A DNA stretch of 64,000 bases, from assembly GCF_049943335.1 (NCBI RefSeq), contig NZ_JBNFVY010000002.1:310001-374000 (forward strand). The letters are read 5' to 3'. The DNA comes from JBNFVY01 sp049943335 (GTDB taxonomy: Bacteria > Pseudomonadota > Alphaproteobacteria > Rhodobacterales > Rhodobacteraceae). This document shows, in pieces, positions 8,130-16,501 of this stretch. Both the position numbers and the translations under genes were made by a program. The notes beneath the pieces were generated by a model that saw nothing but the letters and a program-made list of their open reading frames with translations, ran no database searches and had not been told where the DNA came from. Position 1 is the stretch's first letter. Each line of letters opens with the position of its first letter.

Positions 8130-9128
8130 ATGAACCGGCATTTCGAAGAAATCCGAACCAGCATGGGCGCGCGCCGGGTCAGCGCGGTCGGACGCACTTT
8201 GGTGATCCATGCAGAAGACGGGTGGGTGCAGCCGATCCGCGATGGAACCTTCGATTTTTTCACCAAGCTCGGGCCGAAGTTGGCGCAAGAGGGGCTGGCG
8301 ACACGCATCGTGACCGCAGGTGGAACTGCGTCCAAGGTCTTGCTGGGACAGGATCATGTTCACTTGATGGTGGGCAGCACTCCGTCCTACGGCCCCGGGA
8401 TTCTTCATGCCGTGCCGTCCTATATCTGGGGCTTTTGGTATCTGGACGAACTTGGCAGCAGGCATCATTCGTCGATCCGGTTTGCCGGGTTTGATCCCGA
8501 CCACGTTGATCACGGGGCCGCAGAATATTTCTTCAACGGCGTTTCGGGGTATATGCTACGCGAAAACGTGTCGCCCATTGCGCAGCCCGACCGGCTGCAT
8601 CACCCCCTGGCCCCGGCCGCAGCGACGATCCTGTGCCAAGAGATCGAACGTCAGCCAGAACGCGCGCACTATCTGACCACCGAAGAAATCATCCGGATCA
8701 CGGCCGACGCCTGCCGCGAAGAAAAAGTGTACGTCAAACTGCATCCGAACCAGTCCAAACCGATGCGCAGGCATATCATGGCGATCTGCGCAGACTACCT
8801 CAATGTCGAGATTTCCGAAGCCAGTGTGCACGATCAGATCGCCGCAGCGCGCTGCGTGGTCACGCAAAATTCGGGCGCAGGCTTCGAAGCCCTTATGCAT
8901 CGTAAAACGATCATTACCTGCGGAAAGACCGATTATTGGCATGCCACTTTGACACCGAAAAATGAAACTGATCTTCGCGATGCGTTGGAATTTGGCCCCG
9001 AGGTGATGAAGAATTTCGCCTTTGAGAAATACTTGTTCTGGTTCCTCGATCGAAAATGCCTCGAGCCGCAGCGCCAAGGGTTCGAAGCCAGGGCCTGGGG
9101 GCGTATCGCGGGCAAACTGATAATGTGA
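8130..9128 (+). CDS. Capsule polysaccharide (KpsC/LpsZ-like) family protein
   Basis: A 332-residue protein without a signal peptide or membrane helices. The C-terminal half carries VYVKLHPNQSK and VVTQNSGAGFEALMHRKTIIT, the hallmark of the KpsC/KpsS capsule Kdo-transferase superfamily. There is only one such module, whereas KpsC has two, and no other capsule genes are nearby. The substrate is therefore unknown; surface glycan modification is the reasonable guess. The start ATG at 8130 overlaps the region of the upstream TGA (TGATATG), implying coupling to the SH3 gene. A 14-bp duplication covers its stop codon. Confidence 0.7.
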   Translation: MNRHFEEIRTSMGARRVSAVGRTLVIHAEDGWVQPIRDGTFDFFTKLGPKLAQEGLATRIVTAGGTASKVLLGQDHVHLMVGSTPSYGPGILHAVPSYIWGFWYLDELGSRHHSSIRFAGFDPDHVDHGAAEYFFNGVSGYMLRENVSPIAQPDRLHHPLAPAAATILCQEIERQPERAHYLTTEEIIRITADACREEKVYVKLHPNQSKPMRRHIMAICADYLNVEISEASVHDQIAAARCVVTQNSGAGFEALMHRKTIITCGKTDYWHATLTPKNETDLRDALEFGPEVMKNFAFEKYLFWFLDRKCLEPQRQGFEARAWGRIAGKLIM

Positions 9129-9152
9129 CCGGGGACTCGTGACCGGGGCCTT
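9125..9152. repeat. 14-bp tandem duplication on a stop codon
   Basis: GTGACCGGGGACTC (9125-9138) is followed directly by GTGACCGGGGCCTT (9139-9152), 12 of 14 identical. The first copy contains the stop codon of the KpsC-like gene. Confidence 0.7.
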
Positions 9153-9186
9153 GTGGCCGTGGGCGCGCACACGGTATTGACGCCCC

Positions 9187-10092
9187 ATGGCCCCTGACAA
9201 CAAACACCTGAACCTGTCAGCCGGGATCGCGTCGGTCAGCGTCGCGGTGATCCTTGTGCTGGCCAAGCTGTGGGCGCTTGCGGCGACCGGGGCCTTGTCC
9301 GTGGCCGCGTCGCTGGTGGATTCGGGTCTGGACCTGATGGTGTCGCTGGCGGGCCTGGCCGCGATTACCTACGCGGCGCGCCCGCCCGACGAAGATCACG
9401 CCTTCGGCCACAGTTCGGCCGAAGATCTGGCAGCGCTTGGGCAGGCGTTGTTCATCATCATTTCAGGCCTGGTGATCGGGGCTGCCGCGATCCGGCGCCT
9501 TGTGACGCCCGTTCCCCTGCCCGAGCGCGAGGGCGCAGGCATCGCAGTCATGGTTCTGTCCATCGTGCTGACCATCGGGCTGGTTTTGTGGCAGCGCCGT
9601 GTTGCGCGGATCACCGGCAACCGTGTGGTGCGTGCCGACAGCCTGCACTATCTGGGCGATCTGGTGCCAAACATCGGTGCCATTCTGGCGCTTGCTGCAT
9701 CGGCCTATCTGGGACTCGGTCAGATCGACAGCGTCGTCGCGCTTGGCGCAGCGGCGATTTTGATTGTCGGGGCGGCGCGGATCGGCAAACAGGCGCTGGA
9801 CGCGCTGATGGACCGGTCAGCACCCCCCGAAATGGTCGCCGGGATCGAACGGATCGCACGGAATTTTCCCGGCGTTCTCGGGTTTCACGATCTCAAGACA
9901 CGCACTGCGGGAAGCCGGGTTTTTGTCAATCTTCACATAGAGTTGGACGGCACGCAAACCCTGGACGCCGCCCACGCCATCGGCGCGGGCCTGCGCCGTG
10001 CGATCATCGCCGCCTACCCCCAGGCCGATGTCCTGATCCACAAGGATCCCATTGGTGTCGACCCGCATCCGGACGATCCGACCAAGCGGTAA
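9187..10092 (+). CDS. Cation diffusion facilitator (FieF/YiiP-type) metal efflux protein
   Basis: Proton-driven efflux of divalent metals such as Zn, Fe or Cd across the inner membrane. Several transmembrane helices are followed by a cytoplasmic domain. Site-A ligands are present: Asp45 and Asp49 (SLVDSGLDLM) and His154 and Asp158 (ADSLHYLGD), together with HAFGHSSAED (71-80). The DD/HD set matches FieF/YiiP. The metal cannot be told from the sequence alone. Start ATG 9187; 301 aa is a normal length. Confidence 0.92.
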   Translation: MAPDNKHLNLSAGIASVSVAVILVLAKLWALAATGALSVAASLVDSGLDLMVSLAGLAAITYAARPPDEDHAFGHSSAEDLAALGQALFIIISGLVIGAAAIRRLVTPVPLPEREGAGIAVMVLSIVLTIGLVLWQRRVARITGNRVVRADSLHYLGDLVPNIGAILALAASAYLGLGQIDSVVALGAAAILIVGAARIGKQALDALMDRSAPPEMVAGIERIARNFPGVLGFHDLKTRTAGSRVFVNLHIELDGTQTLDAAHAIGAGLRRAIIAAYPQADVLIHKDPIGVDPHPDDPTKR

Positions 10093-10108
10093 GCGCCCCG
10101 CCAGACCA

Positions 10109-12136
10109 TTATGAAGCGTCCAGCAACCCACGGCCTTTCAATAGCGCCTCGGGGCCCGGCATTTGTCCGCGAAACGCCAGATAGAGCGCTTCGGCATCCT
10201 GACTGCCCCCTTTGGACAGTATCCAGGTTTCCAGCTTGCCGGCCATGTGCGGATCGAAAGCGCCGCCCGCCTCTTCAAAGGCGGCGAACGCGTCGGCGTC
10301 CATGACTTCTGACCACATGTAGCTGTAGTAACCGGACGAATACCCGTCGCCCGAAAACACATGCGCGAATTGGGGTGTCGCGTGGCGCATCGTGATGGCC
10401 GACGGCATGCCGATCCCATCGAGGATTTCGGCCTGCCGCGCCATGGGATCCGACGGCGCCTGTCCCAAATGAAATTCCAGATCAACCAGCGCCGAGGCCA
10501 CGTATTCCACCGTCGCAAAGCCCTGACCGAACGTCTGTGCACCAATCAGTTTGTCCTGCAGCGATTTGGGCATGGGCTGGCCGGTGTCGGCGTGCGTGGC
10601 ATATTCTGCCAGCACCTCGGGCACGTCCAGCCAATGTTCATAAAGCTGGCTGGGCAATTCGACGAAATCCCGCGCGACAGAGGTCCCTGACACCGATGGA
10701 TAGGTCACATCCGACAGCAACTGGTGCAGGGCGTGGCCGAACTCGTGAAACAGGGTGCGCGCATCATCATAAGACAACAATGCCGGCTTCCCTTCGGCAG
10801 GTTTGGCAAAATTACATACGTTTACGACGATGGGCCGGATGTCGCCCGCCAGCTTCTGCTGAGACCGTATGGCCGAACACCACGCCCCTGATCGTTTCGA
10901 TCCGCGCGCGAAATAATCCCCGATGAACACCCCGACATGCGCGCCGTTCCGGGTCACGTTCCACGTCCGGCAATCTTGATGGTAACAGGGCAGGTCCACA
11001 GGCTCAAACCGCAGGCCGAACAAACGTGTGGCCGTATCGAAGGCGGCCCGGATCATGTTGTCCAATTGGAAATAGGGTTTCAGCTCGGACTCGTCCAAGT
11101 CATGCTCGGCCTTGCGCAGCTTTTCGGCGTAGTAGCGCCAATCCCACGGTTCCAGATCGCCGTTGATACCGTCGGCGTGCATCATCGCTGTCAGCTTTTC
11201 CGCATCACGTAGCGCCGCGCGGCGTGCAGGCGCCCACACACGCATGAGCAATTCACGCACGGCGTCGGGCGTCTTGGCCATTTCAGTTTCCAGCTTGTAG
11301 CTGGCGAAATCCTTATATCCCAGCAACTTGGCCCGCTCTTGGCGCAGCGCCAGAATTTCCGCAACGATATCGCGATTGTCGGTCTTGCCGCCGTTCGCGC
11401 CCCGGGCCGCCCACGCCGCAAAGGCTTTCTGGCGCAAATCGCGGCGGGGCGAAAATTGCAGGAACGGCACGATCAACGACCGCGACAAGGTCACGACGGG
11501 CCCGTCCGCGCCCTTGTCCTGACCCGCGGCCTGCGCGGCGGCGACGACGAAATCGGGCAAACCGGCCAAGTCGTCTTGCGACAGAGGCATCGACCAATCG
11601 CGTTCATCGGCCAGCAGGTTTTGCGTAAACTCGGTGCCCAGGGTCGCGAGACGCGATTTGATCTGGGCGTGGCGTTTGGCGTCTTCGCCACTCAACAAAC
11701 TGCCTGCGCGCACAAACCCGCGCCGGGTCAACATCAGGACGCGGGCTTGTTCGTCCGTCAAGTCCAACGCATCGCGGCCCTGCCACAGGGCCTCGATCCG
11801 GGCAAAGAGGTCTTTGTTTCCAGCCACTTGCGACCCGTATTCGGCCAGGCGCGGCGAAAAGGCACGCATGAGTTCATCGCGCCGGTCGTTCGTGTCTGCC
11901 CCGGCGGCGGCATAAAATACCGACAAGACCTTTTCCAGCGGCTCATCCGCCTGTTCCAGCGCATCGATCGTGTTGGCAAAGCTGGGGGCGTCGGGATTGT
12001 TTGCGATGGCCGCAATATTCGCGCGGGCCTTGTCCAGCGCTTCGTCAAAGGCCGGGGCAAAATCGTCGTCGGTGACTTTGTCGAAGGGTGGGAACTGAAA
12101 CGGGCCGGTCCAGTCGGCCAGCAGCGGGTTGGTCAT
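10109..12136 (-). CDS. dcp: M3-family metallopeptidase (peptidyl-dipeptidase Dcp / oligopeptidase A type)
   Basis: Zinc peptidase that degrades oligopeptides. The HExxH motif appears as TLFHEFGHALHQ (about residues 461-472), and the C-terminal MWSEVMDADAFAAFEE segment is typical of M3. The length of 675 aa fits Dcp or PrlC; the two are hard to tell apart by eye. No signal peptide, so cytoplasmic. AAGGAG lies 6 bases before ATG 12136. It is the last gene of the run coaBC-dut-moeB-dcp, 18 bp after moeB. Confidence 0.92.
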   Translation of the reverse strand: MTNPLLADWTGPFQFPPFDKVTDDDFAPAFDEALDKARANIAAIANNPDAPSFANTIDALEQADEPLEKVLSVFYAAAGADTNDRRDELMRAFSPRLAEYGSQVAGNKDLFARIEALWQGRDALDLTDEQARVLMLTRRGFVRAGSLLSGEDAKRHAQIKSRLATLGTEFTQNLLADERDWSMPLSQDDLAGLPDFVVAAAQAAGQDKGADGPVVTLSRSLIVPFLQFSPRRDLRQKAFAAWAARGANGGKTDNRDIVAEILALRQERAKLLGYKDFASYKLETEMAKTPDAVRELLMRVWAPARRAALRDAEKLTAMMHADGINGDLEPWDWRYYAEKLRKAEHDLDESELKPYFQLDNMIRAAFDTATRLFGLRFEPVDLPCYHQDCRTWNVTRNGAHVGVFIGDYFARGSKRSGAWCSAIRSQQKLAGDIRPIVVNVCNFAKPAEGKPALLSYDDARTLFHEFGHALHQLLSDVTYPSVSGTSVARDFVELPSQLYEHWLDVPEVLAEYATHADTGQPMPKSLQDKLIGAQTFGQGFATVEYVASALVDLEFHLGQAPSDPMARQAEILDGIGMPSAITMRHATPQFAHVFSGDGYSSGYYSYMWSEVMDADAFAAFEEAGGAFDPHMAGKLETWILSKGGSQDAEALYLAFRGQMPGPEALLKGRGLLDAS

Positions 12137-12154
12137 GTGCGTCTCCTTTGACGC

Positions 12155-13207
12155 TCAACCTAGGGGCTCGACCTTGCCTGTGCCACCCCCGCAATCGGGA
12201 CAATCAGCGCGTTTTTTCAACGTAATCACGCGCGTGTCGCCATAAAGGCCGTCATAGATCAGCATCCGCCCGCGCAGCGTCGTGCCAGCCCCGGTGATCA
12301 CTTTGACCGTTTCAAGCGCCATCATCGATCCGATCACCCCGGGCAACGGCGAAATCACTCCGGCCTCGGCGCAGCTGGGCGCCAGACCATCGGCAGGCGC
12401 TTTGGGAAAGACGCAGCGGTAACAGGGGCCCCCGGCGGCGGGATCGAATACGCTGACCTGCCCCTCCCATTGCGCCAAAGCGCCGGAAATCAGGGGCTTG
12501 CGCGCGCGCACGGCGGCGCTGTTGGCCGCAAAGCGCGTGTCGAAATTGTCGGTGCCATCCAGCACCAGATCATAGTCTTGCAGCAACTCATCCGCGATGT
12601 CGGCGCAAAACCGGCGTTGGTAGGTCTTGATGGCGATATCCGGGTTCAATGCCTGCATGGCCTGCGCCGCCGAAGCGACCTTGGGCTGGCCGATCATGTC
12701 CGTGCGATGAATGACCTGTCGTTGCAGGTTGGAATTTTCCACCAGATCATCGTCAATGATGCCAAGGGTTCCGACGCCACTGGCCGCAAGGTATTGCAAC
12801 ACGGGCGCGCCAAGGCCGCCGGCCCCGATAATCAGGACGCGCGCGTCTTTCAGGCGCTTTTGACCCGCCCCGCCCACTTCGCGCAGGACGATGTGGCGCG
12901 CGTATCTTTCCAGCTCTTGGCGGTTGAACGGGCCGGCCAAGTCAGGCGCGGGTTGCGGATCGCGTGTTCGTTTGCGCACCCATGCCAGCCCCCGCAAATA
13001 GCCCAACGCCAGCAAGGCTGCGCCGCCCAGCACCAGCCATTCCCCCGCCGATCCGTTCAGGATGCGTGCGCTTTCGGGCATCAAGGCCAGGTTGATCAAG
13101 ATCGCCACGTAGATCAAAGCCAACAGGCCGATGCGCAGGCGGCGGGACAGCCCGATTGCGTTTCCCCCCCACCAGATCGCGGCGGCAAGGATGACGATCA
13201 GAATCAT
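12155..13207 (-). CDS. moeB: HesA/MoeB/ThiF-family adenylyltransferase with N-terminal membrane segment
   Basis: E1-like enzyme that adenylates the C-terminal glycine of a ubiquitin-like sulphur carrier (MoaD or ThiS). The ThiF domain starts near residue 95 with RYARHIVLREVGGAGQKRL, the ATP site GAGGLGAP (128-135), zinc ligands C262/C265 and C336/C339, and a catalytic-type Cys279. Residues 1-75 are hydrophobic and look like two or three membrane helices, which E. coli MoeB lacks. There is no C-terminal rhodanese domain. The start overlaps the dut stop by 4 bp. The moeB versus thiF assignment is uncertain. Confidence 0.85.
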   Translation of the reverse strand: MILIVILAAAIWWGGNAIGLSRRLRIGLLALIYVAILINLALMPESARILNGSAGEWLVLGGAALLALGYLRGLAWVRKRTRDPQPAPDLAGPFNRQELERYARHIVLREVGGAGQKRLKDARVLIIGAGGLGAPVLQYLAASGVGTLGIIDDDLVENSNLQRQVIHRTDMIGQPKVASAAQAMQALNPDIAIKTYQRRFCADIADELLQDYDLVLDGTDNFDTRFAANSAAVRARKPLISGALAQWEGQVSVFDPAAGGPCYRCVFPKAPADGLAPSCAEAGVISPLPGVIGSMMALETVKVITGAGTTLRGRMLIYDGLYGDTRVITLKKRADCPDCGGGTGKVEPLG

Positions 13208-13665
13208 GTTCCGGTCGATCCGAAACCGCCCGCCCCGCGCCCGGTGTCCGACAGGCTCTGACCGGTTTGGAACGCCGCGCGCACGACCGGGGCGATGACC
13301 ACCTGCGCGATCCGCATGCCGTGCTCAACCACAAAGGGATCGTGACCATGGTTGATCAGGATCACCCCCAAAGGCCCGCGATAATCCGCATCGATCGTGC
13401 CGATACCGTTGGCCAACGCGACGCCATGTTTCGCCGCCAGACCAGAGCGCGCCCGGATCTGCATTTCAAACCCTTCGGGAATTTCAACGCGCAGCCCGGT
13501 CGGCACAATGGCCCGCGCCCCCGGCGCCAGCACCAGCCCGGCGGGGCGATCATCGATGGCCAGGTTGGCCCGCAGATCTGCGCCGGCAGCGCCCGATGTC
13601 TCATAGGATGGCAGCGGGATGTCCGTGTCGGCCCCGTCCAGGTATGCGCATCGGATCACGGTCAT
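13204..13665 (-). CDS. dut: Deoxyuridine 5'-triphosphate nucleotidohydrolase (dUTPase)
   Basis: Hydrolyses dUTP to dUMP, preventing uracil entry into DNA and feeding dTMP synthesis. All five trimeric dUTPase motifs are visible: SGAAGADLRAN, RSGLAAKHGVAL, NGIGTIDADYRG, MRIAQVVIAP and the C-terminal RGAGGFGSTG. It has 153 aa. Start ATG 13665 overlaps the coaBC stop (AAATGACC), and its own stop overlaps the moeB start. The coaBC-dut adjacency is a common bacterial arrangement. Confidence 0.97.
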   Translation of the reverse strand: MTVIRCAYLDGADTDIPLPSYETSGAAGADLRANLAIDDRPAGLVLAPGARAIVPTGLRVEIPEGFEMQIRARSGLAAKHGVALANGIGTIDADYRGPLGVILINHGHDPFVVEHGMRIAQVVIAPVVRAAFQTGQSLSDTGRGAGGFGSTGT

Positions 13666-14852
13666 TTCAGCGCCTCGGCGATACGGGCTGCCAGCTTGCG
13701 GGCAACCTCGGGCTTGGACATCTTGGGCCAATCTTCTGCGCCATCGTCGGTGATCAGGGTGACCGTGTTGTCGGCGCCCCCCATGATCCCGGTAGCGGGC
13801 GACACATCGTTGGCGACGATCCAGTCGCACCCCTTGCGTTCGCGCTTGGCAGTGGCGTGGGCGATCACATCGTCGGTTTCAGCCGCAAAACCCACCACCA
13901 GTTGCGGGCGGGTCTTGCCTTGGGCCACCGTGGCAAGGATGTCGGGGTTTTCCTCGAATTGCAGCGATGGCAACGCGCCGTTCTTTTTCTTGATCTTGCT
14001 GGCGCTCTGCGATGCCACGCGCCAATCGGCAACAGCCGCGGCGAACACGGCGGCATCGGCGGGCAAGGCTGAATTGACCGCATCCAGCATCTGTTTGGCG
14101 GTTTCTACGGGCACGACCTGCACACCCTGGGGCGGGGCGATGTCGGCCGGGCCGGTGACGAACGTGACCTGCGCGCCCAGCGCGGCAAGCGCCGCCGCGA
14201 CCGCCGTGCCCTGCGCGCCGGATGAGCGGTTGGCAATGTAGCGCACCGGGTCAATCGGTTCATGCGTGGGCCCCGAGGTGACGAGAATATGCTTGCCTTT
14301 GAGCGGTCCGTCCGACAGCCGGGCCACGATCGCGGCAACCAGATCGGGCACGTCCGACAGGCGCCCGGGCCCGAATTCGCCGCAAGCCATGGTGCCATCA
14401 TCCGGGCCGACGACGGTGATCGCGTCGTCGATCAACGTGGCAAGGTTGCGCTGCGTAGCCGGGTGCTGCCACATCCGCACGTTCATCGCCGGGGCGATCA
14501 GGACCGGGGTGTCCGTTGCCAGAAGCAGGGTCGAAGCCAGATCATCGGCATGACCATTCGCCATCTTGGCCATCAGGTCGGCGGTGGCCGGCGCGACCAC
14601 GATCAGGTCGGCCGAGCGGGACAGTTCGATATGGCCCATTTCCGCTTCGTCGGTCAGATCGAAAAGGTCGCGGTACACCTTGTTCGCCGCCAGCGCGCTG
14701 GCGGACAAGGGCGTGACAAACTGCTCGGCCGCGCGTGTCAGAACGGGCGTAACGCTAGCGCCCTGTTCACGCAGCCGTCGGATCAGGTCGAGCGCTTTGA
14801 ACGCGGCGATCCCGCCCCCGATAATCAATAGAATTCGCTTGTTTGCCAGCAT
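13662..14852 (-). CDS. coaBC: Bifunctional phosphopantothenoylcysteine decarboxylase/phosphopantothenate--cysteine ligase
   Basis: Two consecutive steps of coenzyme A synthesis. The FMN-dependent CoaC half (about 1-190) has the PAMN motif (IAPAMNVRMW) and the active-site cysteine loop MACGEFGPGRL. The CoaB half carries HILVTSGPTHEPIDPVRYIANRSSG and the KIKKK segment. ATG 14852 is preceded by AGGAG; 396 aa is typical. It heads a tightly overlapping operon with dut, moeB and dcp. Together with panBC, the window encodes a good part of CoA biosynthesis. Confidence 0.96.
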   Translation of the reverse strand: MLANKRILLIIGGGIAAFKALDLIRRLREQGASVTPVLTRAAEQFVTPLSASALAANKVYRDLFDLTDEAEMGHIELSRSADLIVVAPATADLMAKMANGHADDLASTLLLATDTPVLIAPAMNVRMWQHPATQRNLATLIDDAITVVGPDDGTMACGEFGPGRLSDVPDLVAAIVARLSDGPLKGKHILVTSGPTHEPIDPVRYIANRSSGAQGTAVAAALAALGAQVTFVTGPADIAPPQGVQVVPVETAKQMLDAVNSALPADAAVFAAAVADWRVASQSASKIKKKNGALPSLQFEENPDILATVAQGKTRPQLVVGFAAETDDVIAHATAKRERKGCDWIVANDVSPATGIMGGADNTVTLITDDGAEDWPKMSKPEVARKLAARIAEALK

Positions 14853-14978
14853 CTTGCCTGCTCCTGCGCGGTCAACGCGCTGACAATAGGCGCGCATGCG
14901 CCACAGGGCAAGCGGATGCGCGGGATCTGCCCCGCGTGCACGCTGGGATCGCTGGACAAGTTGCGAGCAGAAAAAGGG

Positions 14979-15857
14979 CTATTCGATAAGGACTTTCAGA
15001 CCTTCGCCCTGCGTTTCCAGCGTTTTGCGCATCTTGGTCAGGGCCGCGACCTCAAGCTGGCGGACCCGCTCCTTGGACAGGTTCAGTTCTTCGCCCAGAC
15101 TTTCCAGGGTGCGCGGTTCATCCGCCAGTTTGCGGGCGCGGACAATCAGACGCTCGCGCTCGGGCAAGGCCCCGATCGCATCGGCAAGCCATTGGCGCAG
15201 GGTGCGCAGATCCTGATCGCGGGCGACGTCGTCAGCGCCAGGCGCGTCATCGTCCATGATCGTGTCGATCCATTCCCGACCATCCTCGTCGGCCTTCTGC
15301 GTTGCGTTCAGCGAAAAGTCCGAGCCGGCCAGCCGGCCGTCCATCATTTCCACGTCTCGCATCGGCACGCCCACTTCCATGGAAATCAACTGGTGCAACT
15401 GGTGCCGGTCCAACGTTTCACCGCGGCCCATCGCCTCGCGTTCAAGACGGGCCTGAACGCGGCGCATGTTGAAAAACAGGGATTTCTGGCTGCTGGTCGA
15501 TCCGGTGCGCACCATTGACCAGTTCCGCATCACGTGATCCTGGATCGATGCCTTGATCCACCAGATCGCGTAGGTCGAAAACCGCACACCGCGTTCCGGG
15601 TCGAACTTGTCGGCCGCTTTCATCAGCCCTAGTCCGGCCTCCTGGATCAGATCGTTCATGGGCGCGCCATAGCGTTTGAACTTGGCCGCCATGGAAATGG
15701 CCAGACGCATATACGCGGTCACAAGGCGATGTAGCGCAGCCTCGTCGCGGTGGTCACGCCAGGCGATGGCCAGTTGCTTTTCGGTTTCCGCATCGAGCAG
15801 TTCTGCCTTCATCGCCTTGCGGGTAAACGATTTGTCGAGTGGTGCGTCGAGAGCCAT
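14979..15857 (-). CDS. rpoH: RNA polymerase heat-shock-type sigma factor RpoH (RpoHII-like)
   Basis: Sigma-32-type factor of 292 aa. Region 2 (LIQEAGLGLMKAADKFDPERGVRFSTYAIWWIKASIQDHVMRNWS) includes the RpoH-box-like segment, and region 4 ends with LGEELNLSKERVRQLEVAALTKMRK. The start MALDAPLDKSF and the MVRTGSTSSQKSLFFNMRRVQ stretch resemble RpoHII of Rhodobacter, the paralogue linked to singlet-oxygen and general stress responses; that subtype is from memory of the family. The long AT-rich leader upstream suggests complex control. It could be confirmed by a tree with both alphaproteobacterial RpoH types. Confidence 0.9.
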   Translation of the reverse strand: MALDAPLDKSFTRKAMKAELLDAETEKQLAIAWRDHRDEAALHRLVTAYMRLAISMAAKFKRYGAPMNDLIQEAGLGLMKAADKFDPERGVRFSTYAIWWIKASIQDHVMRNWSMVRTGSTSSQKSLFFNMRRVQARLEREAMGRGETLDRHQLHQLISMEVGVPMRDVEMMDGRLAGSDFSLNATQKADEDGREWIDTIMDDDAPGADDVARDQDLRTLRQWLADAIGALPERERLIVRARKLADEPRTLESLGEELNLSKERVRQLEVAALTKMRKTLETQGEGLKVLIE

Positions 15858-16501
15858 TTTATTTTTCCCTGTCTGCCGGCCCATCTCGGGACCTTGTGAG
15901 ACCTATTACGCAAAGTTAACGCATCTGGATGACATTCGGTTTCACGAAATCTTGGGAATTCGTGACAAAACGCACTACGGCGGCACGGCCTGCCCGAGGT
16001 AAATCCATATATTATTACATATAATCCGTCACTTATATATGACAGTAACCACAGATGAAACGCGCTGTTTGCCGCGACGCACACTGGTTGCGCAGGATCG
16101 CACAGCTGATGGAACGTCACAAAGGCAGCGCGCCGCGTGATTTAGCCCCGGTTTGAGGTGTTGCATCTCGCCTGCCCCGCACAGGCGTGCCTACGACAGG
16201 ACGGGCGCCATGGTATCACCTGCCGTTTGCAGACGCGCCTTGGGCGCATCGCCGCGCTTTTCGCATTGCCCATGGCCCGCCAGATGGTGCGGCGAACCGG
16301 ACCCTACCCTGCCCTACGTGGAGGCGCATCGGGTCGGTCCTGCGGCGTTGGCTGACGGGCGGCCGGCCACATCCAGTATCCCGGCGCCCGACGCGGTTGA
16401 TATCCTCCCCAGCCCCCGGCCCGGGCCGCTTTGGCCCTGACGGGTTAACCCTTTGCTAACGGTGCCGGCGTTAACCATGTTCCGTTCAGAAGGAGCCGGA
16501 C
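15858..16501. other. Intergenic region between rpoH and comM (644 bp), with an AT-rich island
   Basis: No convincing gene. Positions about 16008-16045 are unusually AT-rich for this genome and contain ATTAT-TACAT-ATAAT and a GTCA...TGAC inverted repeat. This may be the divergent promoter zone of rpoH or a short anomalous patch. A 33-codon ORF at 16055-16156 begins just after the island but lacks support. From 16160 to 16440 the sequence is GC-rich without recognisable signals. Confidence 0.5.

Noticed and set aside
16055..16156. 33-codon ORF after the AT-rich island
   Set aside because: No ribosome site and no recognisable protein; too short to support.
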